Shown one piece after another: positions 34,558 to 43,090 of a stretch of 64,000 bases of DNA. This DNA is from Leucobacter aridicollis (GTDB lineage Bacteria > Actinomycetota > Actinomycetes > Actinomycetales > Microbacteriaceae), in assembly GCF_013409595.1 (NCBI RefSeq), contig NZ_JACCBD010000001.1, forward strand, positions 806,001 to 870,000. Reading direction: 5' to 3'. Position numbers and translations under genes: made by a program. A model generated the notes under the pieces. The model was given only the letters and a program-made list of their open reading frames with translations, ran no database searches and had not been told where the DNA came from. Each line of letters opens with the position of its first letter. The first letter of the stretch is position 1.

Positions 34558-35469
34558 ATGAGCACTTCACCGAGCAGCGACAACTCCACACCGTCCGCCG
34601 CCAGCGCCGGGGCCGGGCAGCCTGCTGGCGAGCGCGAACGCGTGCTCCAGATTCGCTGGGTCGCGCAGTCCGACAGGCCGGCGCCGATCGCCGCATCCTC
34701 GCCTGCCGAGGCGCTTGAACTCATGAGCGAGGGCAGCCGCGCCTTCGGCTCCCTGGGGTCGACCGGCGGCGACGTCGAGATGCGGCTCGATCCCGAGGCC
34801 TTCGGCTTTGTGAACACGCGAGACGACGATGGCATCCTGAACCAGGAGCCATTCGCCGCGGTGCTGAGCTGCTCCGACGCCCGGGTGCCGATCGAGCTCG
34901 CACTCGGGCGCGGCGCGAACGACCTGTTCGTCGTGCGCATTGCCGGCAACGTTCCCGGGGCAGAGTGCCTCGGCAGCCTGCACTACGCGTCGGAGCACCT
35001 GCCGCGCGTGCAGCTATTCTCGGTCATCGGCCACTCGCAGTGTGGGGCGGTGACGGCGGCCGTCGACGCGCTGCTCGATCCAGCGACCTATCTCCCCGTC
35101 GCCCAGCTCGCGCCGCTGCGGGAGATCGTAGACTCGCTGTTCGGCAGCGTCAGGCTCGCCGCGTACGCGATGCAGCAGGTCACGGGCGACGCGACGTTTA
35201 TCGCGGCCGCGGATTCCCCGCGCCTGCGCGAGGTGCTCATCGCCGTGAGCGCCGTCGCGAATGCGGCCCTCGGCGCGAACGTCGTCGCCCGCAACCTCGG
35301 CCGGGAATCGGCATTCGGCGTCTACGACCTGGTGGAGCGAACCGTGGGATCGATGCGATCGGGCGGCTGGGAATCCGGTATGCGGATGGCGCCGACGACC
35401 GACGCCGAGCTCGGTGCGGTGATTCGAGAAGCAGCCGAGGGCTACCTCGCGGAGGCCTCGCTCGGTTGA
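34558..35469 (+). CDS. Beta-class carbonic anhydrase
   Basis: 303 residues from ATG 34558. The zinc ligands and catalytic dyad are present: C105-S-D107-A-R109 and H159-S-Q-C162, with VVRIAGN between them. It interconverts CO2 and bicarbonate. The protein has an extended, low-complexity N-terminus of about 50 residues and a long C-terminal part, and is larger than the usual ~200-220 residues. TACGAT at 34544-34549 is a good -10 box placing the transcript start at or beside the ATG, so it may be leaderless; starts further upstream lack support. A hairpin follows at 35480-35513. Confidence 0.9.
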   Translation: MSTSPSSDNSTPSAASAGAGQPAGERERVLQIRWVAQSDRPAPIAASSPAEALELMSEGSRAFGSLGSTGGDVEMRLDPEAFGFVNTRDDDGILNQEPFAAVLSCSDARVPIELALGRGANDLFVVRIAGNVPGAECLGSLHYASEHLPRVQLFSVIGHSQCGAVTAAVDALLDPATYLPVAQLAPLREIVDSLFGSVRLAAYAMQQVTGDATFIAAADSPRLREVLIAVSAVANAALGANVVARNLGRESAFGVYDLVERTVGSMRSGGWESGMRMAPTTDAELGAVIREAAEGYLAEASLG

Positions 35470-35479
35470 GCCTGGTGAC

Positions 35480-35513
35480 GGGTGGCGCGCGGCTGCCAGG
35501 CACACGCCACCCT
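35480..35513 (+). terminator. Terminator of the carbonic anhydrase gene
   Basis: GGGTGGCG and CGCCACCC form an 8-bp stem over an ~18-nt loop, starting 11 bp after the stop, and the sequence continues with TT. It ends right where the next promoter's -35 box begins. Confidence 0.65.
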
Positions 35514-35541
35514 TGACAGTTGCCAAAGGGCCGCCTAGGTT
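35513..35541 (+). promoter_or_regulatory. Promoter of the RCC1 surface protein gene
   Basis: TTGACA at 35513-35518, exactly 17 bp of spacer, and TAGGTT at 35536-35541: a near-consensus housekeeping promoter. ATG follows at 35569, giving a leader of roughly 20 bases. Confidence 0.7.
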
Positions 35542-35568
35542 TACCCCAACGATCACTGGGGGATACCT

Positions 35569-37539
35569 ATGAAGTTAATGGCCGTTCGCACTGGATTTGT
35601 TGCTGTCGCAGCGGCAACGCTACTCACGCTGCCATCACTCGCCCACGCCGCCGAGGGCCCAGTCAGCCCCGATACCGGACCGGTTCGCGGTGGTGAGACC
35701 GTGACGGTGACAGGGCCGCAAGGAGTGACCTTTGAGACGCTCCACACGGGCGGCTTCCACACGATGGCCACCGGATCAGACGGCAACATGTATGCGTGGG
35801 GCTTTAACTCCGCGGGCCAGCTCGGAACCGGCGACACGGTGAACCGGCTCAGCCCGGCACCCGTGATTGCGCCCGAAGGCGTGACGTTCACAGACCTTGA
35901 GCCGGGAGGCTTCCACACCCTCGCGCTCGGAGATGACGGCAACGTCTACGCCTGGGGCGAGAACGATCGCGGCCAGCTTGGAACGGGCGACCTCGCGAAC
36001 GTTCCGATGCCGCAACAGGTGCGTATTCCTGGCGACCCCCGCATCGTCCAGATCAGCGGAGGCGAGTACGACTCACTTGCTCTCGCCGACGACGGCACCG
36101 CGTACGGGTGGGGCTACAACAGGTCGGGACAGACCGGAACCGGGGCCGCGGAAACCGTCGTGCTCTCACCCCAACCAGTGCTCGCACCAGACAGCGTGAA
36201 GTTCACGAGCATCAGCGCCGCGACCCATCACTCGCTCGCGCTGACCGCGGACGGCGCGGCCTACGCGTGGGGCTCAAATGGGCAGGGCACCCTCGGCGAC
36301 GGAACCACAACGAACTCCCGCGTTCCGGTGGCCGTCATCTTGCCCGGCGGAGTCACCTTCACGGAGGTCGACGCGGGCGGCCATCACTCACTCGGGCTCG
36401 GCAACAACGGCCAGGCCTATGCGTGGGGGTCGAGCGGCTACGGCCAGCTCGGCACGGGCAGCACGGACCCGAGCCTTGTACCGATCCCGGTATCGCTCCC
36501 GGCGGGCGTGCGACTCACCGACATCGAGGCGAATAGCTTCGTCGATGAGACCGAGCCGGCGGAGCGCGAATCCGCGTCAGCGGGCGGCTACCACTCGCTA
36601 GCGCTCGGGGAAGACGGCACCACGTGGGCCTGGGGCGGCAACCAGAACGGGCAGATCGGCAACGGCACCGTTGAGAACGCCCTCACACCCGTGCGGGTAC
36701 ATGCGCCCGACGGCGTAACATTCACCTCCCTCGGAACTGGGCTCTTCCATTCGACGGCGCTCGGCGACGACGGCAAGGCCTACGCGTGGGGCTACAACGT
36801 CTTCGGTCAGCTGGGCACGGGCGACGACGTCGACGCGCACGAGCCCACGGAGGTTCTCACCGCGCCGACGGTCACGGAAATCGCGTTCGACGGAACCGCG
36901 GGCTCAGACCTCCTGGCTGCGGCCTCGAGTACCTGGACCGTCGTCACCCCCGAGCACGCTGCCGGCCCGGTCGACGTCACCGTGTCGTGGTCGCAGTTCG
37001 GCGTTGAACAGCAGGCCGTGGTGCACGCCGGCGGCTACACGTACGTCGAACCGACGATCACCGGCCCCGCCGACACCACGGCCGAGGAGGGGAGCGAGGT
37101 GAGCTTTGTCGCCACGACCGCCGGGTCGCCCGCGCCCGCGGTCACGTGGGAGGTCTCGCACGACGGCGGCACGACGTGGGTGCCCGCTGGCGAGGCGTGG
37201 GAGGTCACCGTTGCGGGGAACAGTTCGACGCTCACCGCGACGGCGACGAAGGACCTCGACGGCGTGCTGGTTCGGGCGACCGCGACCGACACGTTCGGGC
37301 AGACCGCGGTGAGCGACGAGGCGGTGCTGACTGTAACGGCGAAGGACGGCGGCGGCCCAGCGGGCCCCAACCCGCCTGACCCTGGTACGAAACCGCCAAC
37401 CACCACTCCTGGCCCGAGCGGGAAGCTCCCGACGACTGGCGACGGGTCGGCGGCGATCGCCGCGGCCGTTGCCGCCGGAAGTATCGCCCTCGGCGCCGGC
37501 GCGCTCTGGCTCCGGAGGCTCGCGAAGCGCCGGGCGTAG
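35569..37539 (+). CDS. Secreted LPTTG-anchored surface protein: RCC1 propeller inserted in a TIG domain, plus Ig-like domain
   Basis: 656 residues. Signal peptide 1-~28 (cleavage after AHA). Residues ~32-54 (VSPDTGPVRGGETVTVTG) are the first strands of an IPT/TIG domain. Seven RCC1 repeats of about 52 residues follow (~54-420), each of the form VTFxxLxxGxxHSLALGxDGxxYAWGxNxxGQLGTG; the sixth carries an ~16-residue acidic insertion. Then come the missing TIG strands (~421-490, TPEHAAGPVDVTVSW...GGYTYV), an Ig-like domain (~492-590), a Pro/Thr-rich stalk, sortase signal LPTTG (620-624), a membrane helix and an Arg/Lys tail. It should be covalently attached to the cell wall; adhesion or binding is a guess. 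No sortase gene is in this window. Confidence 0.88.
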   Translation: MKLMAVRTGFVAVAAATLLTLPSLAHAAEGPVSPDTGPVRGGETVTVTGPQGVTFETLHTGGFHTMATGSDGNMYAWGFNSAGQLGTGDTVNRLSPAPVIAPEGVTFTDLEPGGFHTLALGDDGNVYAWGENDRGQLGTGDLANVPMPQQVRIPGDPRIVQISGGEYDSLALADDGTAYGWGYNRSGQTGTGAAETVVLSPQPVLAPDSVKFTSISAATHHSLALTADGAAYAWGSNGQGTLGDGTTTNSRVPVAVILPGGVTFTEVDAGGHHSLGLGNNGQAYAWGSSGYGQLGTGSTDPSLVPIPVSLPAGVRLTDIEANSFVDETEPAERESASAGGYHSLALGEDGTTWAWGGNQNGQIGNGTVENALTPVRVHAPDGVTFTSLGTGLFHSTALGDDGKAYAWGYNVFGQLGTGDDVDAHEPTEVLTAPTVTEIAFDGTAGSDLLAAASSTWTVVTPEHAAGPVDVTVSWSQFGVEQQAVVHAGGYTYVEPTITGPADTTAEEGSEVSFVATTAGSPAPAVTWEVSHDGGTTWVPAGEAWEVTVAGNSSTLTATATKDLDGVLVRATATDTFGQTAVSDEAVLTVTAKDGGGPAGPNPPDPGTKPPTTTPGPSGKLPTTGDGSAAIAAAVAAGSIALGAGALWLRRLAKRRA

Positions 37540-37595
37540 CGCCCCGCCGGGGCATCACCGACACATCGAGGCGGCGATGTCCCGGCGGGGGCGCT
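37538..37595 (+). terminator. Terminator of the RCC1 surface protein gene
   Basis: AGCGCCCCGCCGGG and CCCGGCGGGGGCGCT pair with one bulged base, and CATC/GATG continues the stem inward. It begins at the stop codon. Confidence 0.65.
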
Positions 37596-37668
37596 GGAAC
37601 ATTGCTCTCCCACAGAAACTGACGGGGTGTGACAATAGAACCACTCAGAGACTAGAGAGGGGAACTGC

Positions 37669-37857
37669 ATGCGTGAGTATTCGTTCGTTCGTGTTGCGGT
37701 GAAGCGCCGCCGCGAGGGTTCAGAGCTGCAAAAGGACTACCGCGAGGTCATCACCGAGCAGGCAGCCAAGGGCTGGCACTTCGTTCAGGCAATCCCACTC
37801 GAGTCGCACACTGAGCCGCGACTCGACCTGGTGTTTAGTCGAAAGGTAAAGAAATGA
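37669..37857 (+). CDS. DUF4177 family small protein
   Basis: 62 residues: MREYSFVRVAVKR, then YREVITEQAAKGWHFVQAIPLE and RLDLVFSRKVK. The YREVI-A-GW-FV core and length match DUF4177, small soluble proteins of unknown function. GAGAGGGGA precedes the ATG. Its stop overlaps the start of the next membrane protein by 4 bp, so the two are co-translated. Confidence 0.75.
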   Translation: MREYSFVRVAVKRRREGSELQKDYREVITEQAAKGWHFVQAIPLESHTEPRLDLVFSRKVKK

Positions 37858-38369
37858 AACACCCACTCCGCCTATTGCAGGCGTTTACGCTGTTCCTCGC
37901 CGGTCTCTTTGGCTTCTTCGTGTTCCTCGGAAACCTCATGGACTACGACTCGAACTTCCAGTTCGTGAAGCACGTGCTGTCCATGGACACCACCTTCGAG
38001 GGCAACGCCCTCATGTGGCGCGCGATCACCACCCCATGGGTGTGGACCGTCGGCTACATCGGCATCATCATCGCTGAGGGTGCGTTCGCCGCGATCGCGA
38101 TCATCGGAGCCATCAAACTGTACCTGCGCCGCGACGCCGACGTCGCGACCTATGACCGGGCACGCGGGTGGGGCTACACCGCCTACGCCCTCGGCTTCGC
38201 GATCTGGTTTATCGGCTTCATCATCATCGGATCCGAGTGGTTCGCGATGTGGCAGTCGAGCAGCTGGAACGGCAAGGAGACTGCGATGGGAATCGTGACG
38301 CTCTGGGCCGGATTCGCCGTGCTGCTCGCCATGAACGAGCCGGCGCGCGAAGTCGAAGCCAAGGCGTAG
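37854..38369 (+). CDS. DUF2165 family integral membrane protein
   Basis: 171 residues with four membrane helices: LLQAFTLFLAGLFGFFVFLGN, TPWVWTVGYIGIIIAEGAFAAIAIIGAI, GYTAYALGFAIWFIGFIIIGSEWFAMWQS and a final TLWAGFAVLLAMN. NLMDYDSNFQFVKHVLSMDTTF and GSEWFAMWQSSSWNG are the conserved DUF2165 loops. Function is unknown. It is sandwiched between DUF4177 and an LssY_C protein with no spacing, so these probably act together. Confidence 0.82.
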   Translation: MKHPLRLLQAFTLFLAGLFGFFVFLGNLMDYDSNFQFVKHVLSMDTTFEGNALMWRAITTPWVWTVGYIGIIIAEGAFAAIAIIGAIKLYLRRDADVATYDRARGWGYTAYALGFAIWFIGFIIIGSEWFAMWQSSSWNGKETAMGIVTLWAGFAVLLAMNEPAREVEAKA

Positions 38370-38376
38370 CGCTGCA

Positions 38377-39750
38377 GTGAGTTCCCCGGGAGGCGCGACG
38401 GGCACGCCTGTGCCCGAGCGCGCCTCCAAACGGCGGTTCGCGCTGCAGATGCAGCAACCGTTGCCGCGCGCGACAGTCTTCGACCGGACCGCGTTTCTCG
38501 TCGGCACCATCGCGGCCGGCTGGCTTGGGGTGATCATCTCGATCCAGAGCGTGCGCTCGCCGTGGGCGCTGCTGCTGTTCATTCCGGTGTGGGCGATCAC
38601 CGCGTACCTTGTGCTGCCGCGCCTGCACAAGATGCTGTCTGACCTCTACGTCCCCGACTACTTCTTCGGGCGGACGCGCACCGCCGACGGATTGCTCGGC
38701 GATCCCGTCAACCTCGGCGTCGACGGCGGGGGCGAGCAGCTCGACACCGCCATGCGGCGCGCAGGGTGGCACCGCGCTGACGAGATCACACTGCGTTCGA
38801 CCTGGGGGATCATCGCCTCCACGCTCACGCGCAAGAGCTATCCGACGGCGCCCGTGTCCCCGCTCATGCTCTTCGGGCGGCGCCACGACGTTGCCTACCA
38901 ACAGGAGGTCGCCGGGAACCCGAAACAGCGCCACCACGTGAGATTCTGGCACTGCCCGCCAGGGTGGCTACTGCCCGGCGGCGCCAAGACCGACTGGCTC
39001 GGCGCCGGCACCTACGACACCGACGTCGGGTTCTCGCTGTTCACGTTGCAGATCACGCATCGCATCGACGAGAACACCGACGAAGAGCGAGACTTCGTCG
39101 TCGCGAGCGTGCGCGAGGCGTCGCCCGACATCACCACGCGCGTGCTGCGCGACTTCACGACGGGCTACCACGCCCGAAACGGCGGCGGCGATCGCTTCAT
39201 CACCGACGGGCACCTGCCGGTGCTCGACGTCTCCGGCGTTGTGCCGGACGGTGACACCTCGGAGCGCGAACCGGTGGTGCCCCAGACGGCCCAGGACGTT
39301 GTCGACCGCGCGCCGCTGACCATCGCGATCTCCGTGCTGCTCATCGTGGTGAGCGCGATCATCGATTTCGTCGCGGTCGCCCTCGACCCCGAGGTTCGTG
39401 AGGCCTGGGGAGAGGCCGTCGAGGTCGGGGGACGGGCGTTTGCTGCGATCCTGATCGTCGTCGGCGGCGCGCTGACGCTCGGCCAGCTGTTCCTTGCCTG
39501 GCGGCTGCTGCGGCGCGGCCATCGCTCCCGCATGCTGCTCATCGTGCTCCTCGCCTTCACGATTTTCGGCACCGCCGTCGGCTACGTGCAGGGACTCGAA
39601 GCTATCGGCCTCAACGGTACGCTTTTCTCGGCCTCGCTCATGTGCCTCTCCCTGCTCGCGCTGACCAGCGAGTCCGCAGCGGCGTGGACCCGCAAGCCGC
39701 GCAATCGCGGGCGCGAAGACCCGTCAGGAACTGGAGCAAATGAGAACTAA
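38377..39750 (+). CDS. LssY C-terminal domain membrane protein
   Basis: 457 residues from GTG 38377. Two helices near residues 30-85, then the LssY_C domain (~100-285): GLLGDPVNLGVDGGGEQLDTAMRRAGWHRADEITL, LFGRRHDVAYQQEVAGNPKQRHHVRFW, TYDTDVGFSLFTLQITHRIDENTDEERDFV. The C-terminal third has about four more helices. The domain is named after Legionella LssY and its function is unknown; it sometimes occurs fused to PAP2 phosphatases, which are absent here. The gene follows DUF2165 by 7 bp and overlaps the GNAT gene by 11 bp. Confidence 0.8.
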   Translation: MSSPGGATGTPVPERASKRRFALQMQQPLPRATVFDRTAFLVGTIAAGWLGVIISIQSVRSPWALLLFIPVWAITAYLVLPRLHKMLSDLYVPDYFFGRTRTADGLLGDPVNLGVDGGGEQLDTAMRRAGWHRADEITLRSTWGIIASTLTRKSYPTAPVSPLMLFGRRHDVAYQQEVAGNPKQRHHVRFWHCPPGWLLPGGAKTDWLGAGTYDTDVGFSLFTLQITHRIDENTDEERDFVVASVREASPDITTRVLRDFTTGYHARNGGGDRFITDGHLPVLDVSGVVPDGDTSEREPVVPQTAQDVVDRAPLTIAISVLLIVVSAIIDFVAVALDPEVREAWGEAVEVGGRAFAAILIVVGGALTLGQLFLAWRLLRRGHRSRMLLIVLLAFTIFGTAVGYVQGLEAIGLNGTLFSASLMCLSLLALTSESAAAWTRKPRNRGREDPSGTGANEN

Positions 39751-40438
39751 CGAGTACGGCCAACCGATCGGCGCCGCCGTCGAGCGGGCGCTCCCCGCGC
39801 CGACGCCTGACCGCGTCACGCTTGTCGGTACACACTGTCGGTTGGAGCCCCTCGACCCTGCCGCGCACGCCGCCGGACTGTTCGCGGCCTTCGCCGCCGC
39901 CCCAGACGGGCGCGACTGGACGTACATGCCCGTCGGGCCGTTCGCGTCCGAGGAGGACTACCGCGCGTGGGCCGAGGCCGCCGCCCACGCTCAGGATCCG
40001 CTGCAGTTCACCGTCGTCAGCACCGCGACGGAGGAGCCGCTCGGCACGCTCGCGCTGCTTCGGCAGGACCCGAAGAACGCCGTCGTGGAGGTGGGGTTCG
40101 TCGCCTTCTCGCGGGGGATGCAGCGCTCCGCCGTCTCTACCGAGGCGCACTTCCTGCTCATGCAGTACGTTTTCGACGCGCTCGGCTACCGGCGCTACGA
40201 ATGGAAGTGCGATGCCCTCAACGAGCCTTCGAAGCGCGCGGCGGAGCGCCTCGGGTTCACCTTCGAGGGCACGTTCCGGCAGGCGACCGTGTACAAGGGG
40301 CGGTCTCGCGACACGAGCTGGTTCTCGATCCTCGACACCGAATGGGCGGCGCTGCGCGCGGAGTTTGTCCGCTGGCTGGGGCCCGAGAACTTCGACGAGG
40401 GTGGGGTGCAGCGGACCCCGTTGCGCACTCGATCCTGA
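39740..40438 (+). CDS. GNAT acetyltransferase, RimJ/RimL-like
   Basis: 232 residues. RLEPLDPAAHAAGLFAAF opens the fold; the acetyl-CoA region is FSRGMQRSAVSTEAHFLLMQYVFDALGYRRYEWKCDALNEPSKRAAERLGFTFEGTFRQATVYKGRSRDTSWFSILDTEW, typical of the RimJ/RimL group that acetylates amino groups of proteins or small molecules. The substrate is unknown. The start lies inside the end of the LssY_C gene, so it is the last member of the DUF4177/DUF2165/LssY_C operon. Confidence 0.88.
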   Translation: MRTNEYGQPIGAAVERALPAPTPDRVTLVGTHCRLEPLDPAAHAAGLFAAFAAAPDGRDWTYMPVGPFASEEDYRAWAEAAAHAQDPLQFTVVSTATEEPLGTLALLRQDPKNAVVEVGFVAFSRGMQRSAVSTEAHFLLMQYVFDALGYRRYEWKCDALNEPSKRAAERLGFTFEGTFRQATVYKGRSRDTSWFSILDTEWAALRAEFVRWLGPENFDEGGVQRTPLRTRS

Positions 40439-40531
40439 CCCGGATGTGGGAGGTTCGCCCCTCCAGCTCGCGCTTCTGCGCCCGTTAGCCCCGCGCCTCC
40501 GGTTCGCCCCGCGTCGCCGGCGTTAGCCCAT

Positions 40532-40600
40532 GAGATCTGCCGAAGATATGCCCCGCCGCAGGGTGCGCTGCTTATCTCCTGCAGATCCCATTGGATGTGA
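40532..40600 (-). repeat. Dispersed palindromic element, copy 1
   Basis: The element begins GAGATCTGC and contains GCAGATCCC followed by CATTGGATGTGA, so its ends are inverted. On the reverse strand it shares the blocks CACATCCAATG, GGCATAT and GCAGATC, in the same order, with the element at 55128-55190. It lies in the gap between the converging GNAT and monooxygenase genes. Confidence 0.45.
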
Positions 40601-40624
40601 GCTTGGAGTGCAGGCCTGGCCCGG

Positions 40625-41716
40625 CTACGCCGCCTGCCGCACCTTGAGCGCTCGGCGCACCCCCGCGGCTGCCGCCCGGCCAGCCCGGTTCGCCCCGATT
40701 GTGCTCGCCGACGGCCCATACCCGACGAGCTGCACGCGCTCGTCGGCGACCGCACCGGTGCCGCGCCCCTCCCGGTCGAGCTGGATGCCGCCCGCTGGGC
40801 TGCGCAGCTGTAGCGGCGCGAGGTGCGCGATGGCCGGCCGGAACCCGGTCGCCCAGATGATCGCGTCGACAGCCTCGAACGTTCCGTCCGCCCACCGCAC
40901 ACCCGTCGGCTCGAGCCGCTCGAACATCGGTCGCCGCGCGGCGTAGGCTCCGAGCCGTTCCGCCTCGCGCTCCTGCTCGCGGAGGGCGAGTCCGGTCACA
41001 CTCACGACGCTCTCGGGCGGGAGCCCCTGCGCGACGCGCTGCTCGACGAGCGCGACGGCCGCGATACCCGCCTCCGGGGTGAAATCATCGGTGCGCCAGA
41101 CGGGCTCGCGTCGGGTCACCCACAGCGTGTCGGTGAGCGGCGCAATCGCGCCAAGGAACTGCACGGCTGACGCGCCTCCGCCAACCACGAGGGTGCGCTT
41201 GCCGCGGAAGTGATCGGGCCCCGGATACGCGACGGTGTGGAACTGCTCGCCGCGGAACGTCTCCGCTCCCGGATAGTGGGGGATGAACGGCTGCGTCCAC
41301 GTGCCCGTCGCGTTCACGATCGTACGGGTGCGCCACGATCGCTCGCCAGCGCGCACGGTGAGGATCCCGTCGTCGCCCGACTCCACGCGGTCCACCCTGA
41401 CGGGGCGAACGATGGGTAACTCGTGCTCGTCCTCGTATCCCGCGAAGTACTCAGGAATGGCGGAGTTGGCTTGCTCGCGTGTGAGCGGGGGAGGCGTGGA
41501 CCCCGGAAGCTCGGCGACGCCGTGCACGTCGCGCATCGTGAGCGCGTCCCACCGGTGCTGCCACGCGCCGCCCGGATGCTCGTTCGCGTCAAGGACGACG
41601 TGGTCGATCCCCAGTCGCGACAAATGGTACGACGCCGAGAGGCCTGCCTGGCCGGCGCCGATCACGACACTGTCGAGGACGTCCGTGCTGTCGGGGACGT
41701 CCGCTGCCTGTGCCAC
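40625..41716 (-). CDS. Flavin-containing monooxygenase-like NAD(P)-binding flavoprotein (CzcO type)
   Basis: 363 residues from GTG 41716, which has AAGG upstream and lies 4 bp past the AhpD-like stop; a longer frame back into that gene is a shadow. FAD-binding GAGQAG at residues 20-25, second dinucleotide fold VVGGGASAVQFLG, and the monooxygenase fingerprint FRGEQFHTVAYPG. The C-terminal ATGFRP motif is also present. Such enzymes oxidise N, S or carbonyl groups using NADPH and O2; the substrate is unknown. Co-transcribed with an AhpD-like protein. Confidence 0.85.
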   Translation of the reverse strand: MAQAADVPDSTDVLDSVVIGAGQAGLSASYHLSRLGIDHVVLDANEHPGGAWQHRWDALTMRDVHGVAELPGSTPPPLTREQANSAIPEYFAGYEDEHELPIVRPVRVDRVESGDDGILTVRAGERSWRTRTIVNATGTWTQPFIPHYPGAETFRGEQFHTVAYPGPDHFRGKRTLVVGGGASAVQFLGAIAPLTDTLWVTRREPVWRTDDFTPEAGIAAVALVEQRVAQGLPPESVVSVTGLALREQEREAERLGAYAARRPMFERLEPTGVRWADGTFEAVDAIIWATGFRPAIAHLAPLQLRSPAGGIQLDREGRGTGAVADERVQLVGYGPSASTIGANRAGRAAAAGVRRALKVRQAA

Positions 41717-41720
41717 CGCG

Positions 41721-42176
41721 CTACGCCTTGCGCGGGCGCACGGGGTGCTCGCTGAGGATGGAGATGCGGTTGAAGAGGTTGATCGTTGCGGCGACCCACT
41801 CCGCCGCGACAAACGTTTCGTCGCCGAGCACGGTGCGTGCGCCGAACAGGTCCGCCTGCGCCTCCTCGCTGAGCGGCAGCTGCGTCGCCGCCTCCGCGAC
41901 CGCGAGCACCGCGCGCTCGCGCTCGGAGAAGACCCCCGCCTCGCGCCAGGCTGGCAGCAGGTCGAGCTGTTGCTGGGTGACCCCCGCCGCGCGCGCCTCC
42001 TCCGTGTGCAGGTTCAGGCAAAACGCGCACCCGTTGAGCTGCGACGCGCGCACCTTGATGAGCTCACCCTCGGTGAGTGACAGGCCGCCGGTAGCTGCGG
42101 CCTCGGCGATGGCCTGCGAGTACGCGCCCGCGGCCTTCCATGCCTGGGGCGCGACTTTGTCGAGATACGGGCGCAT
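41721..42176 (-). CDS. Carboxymuconolactone decarboxylase/AhpD-like protein
   Basis: 151 residues, all-helical, with the AhpD core LIKVRASQLNGCAFCLNLHTEEARAAGV: redox Cys pair CAFC and the downstream His. Such proteins act as alkylhydroperoxidase-like thiol reductases. The gene leads directly into the flavoprotein monooxygenase (4-bp gap), suggesting protection against reactive oxygen from that enzyme or a shared detoxification step. Confidence 0.88.
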   Translation of the reverse strand: MRPYLDKVAPQAWKAAGAYSQAIAEAAATGGLSLTEGELIKVRASQLNGCAFCLNLHTEEARAAGVTQQQLDLLPAWREAGVFSERERAVLAVAEAATQLPLSEEAQADLFGARTVLGDETFVAAEWVAATINLFNRISILSEHPVRPRKA

Positions 42177-42263
42177 GGTCCTCCTTGTGGTGCCGGTGTG
42201 GTGCGCTGTGCGATGACAGCGTCGCCTCCACTCAACCAGAGCGTAAAGCCGGCGTCACGTATT

Positions 42264-42281
42264 CCCCGCTATTGAGCGGGG
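42264..42281 (-). terminator. Short hairpin after the TetR gene
   Basis: CCCCGC-tattga-GCGGGG: 6-bp GC stem with an AT-rich loop, 15 bp past the minus-strand TetR stop and before the AhpD-like gene on the same strand. Confidence 0.5.
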
Positions 42282-42295
42282 TGAATGGCGGATGC

Positions 42296-42982
42296 TCAGG
42301 CGCCCCTGCCGGGATCCGGTGCAGATTCGGGGACTCCGAGGAGCGCGACGAGGAGCCTGTCGACTGCTGCACGATCCAGGCCGGCCCGGCTGATCGCCCG
42401 CAGCAGCACGGCGCCGATGAGCGCATCGGCGATCTCGTCGACGGGGGCGTCGTCGCCGAGCAGGGGAGTGGTGCCGCGGCCCGCATGGAGCCTGGCGGAG
42501 AGCGCACCCGATCCTGAGATCGAGTCGCGCAGCCTGCGGCCCACGTCTGCATTGTCGGTCGCCGCCGCGATCAGCGAACGAACGAGCCCCTCGCCGTGTT
42601 CGCCCTCGATGAGCTCGCCGATCGCTGCCAGCCAGGTCGCGAGGTCGGCGCGCACGTCGCCGGTGTCTGGCACCGAGAGTTTGCCCGGGAAGACGAGGCC
42701 CTCGAGGAGGCACTCCGCAAGGATCGCGCTCTTCGACTTCCACCACCGGTAGATCGTCTGTTTGCCGACTCCGGCGCGGGCGGCGATGCCTTCGATGGTG
42801 AGGCTGTCGTAGCCGCGCTCGATGAGCAGCTCGACGGCGGCGATCAGGATCGCCTGCCGGGCGGCCTCGCTGCGTACCGGGCCGCTGCGCGACGACTGAC
42901 CGGCGCCTCGGACAGGTGGGGTTCCACGCCCGGCGCCTTCCGAGACGGAACCCGACGGACGAGACGGCTGTGCCGCAACCAT
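42296..42982 (-). CDS. TetR family regulator, divergent from an MMPL exporter
   Basis: 228 residues with a disordered, Ser/Gly-rich N-terminal 35 residues. The DNA-binding domain reads AARQAILIAAVELLIERGYDSLTIEGIAARAGVGKQTIYRWWKSKSAILAE, and the C-terminal TetR_C region follows. KQTIYRWWKSK resembles the RQTVYRWWSSK of the flavin-cluster TetR. It is 108 bp from the divergent MMPL gene; TACGGTTCGTGTA in that gap is a possible half-symmetric operator. It probably represses the exporter. Confidence 0.88.
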   Translation of the reverse strand: MVAAQPSRPSGSVSEGAGRGTPPVRGAGQSSRSGPVRSEAARQAILIAAVELLIERGYDSLTIEGIAARAGVGKQTIYRWWKSKSAILAECLLEGLVFPGKLSVPDTGDVRADLATWLAAIGELIEGEHGEGLVRSLIAAATDNADVGRRLRDSISGSGALSARLHAGRGTTPLLGDDAPVDEIADALIGAVLLRAISRAGLDRAAVDRLLVALLGVPESAPDPGRGA

Positions 42983-43090
42983 GAATCCTCCAGACTAGAC
43001 GATACGGTTCGTGTAATCTTACGTTGTTTGTCGATGCCGACGGCGGCCAGGATACCGCGGTCGCCTCGCACGAGTGTTGAGGAGACCACT

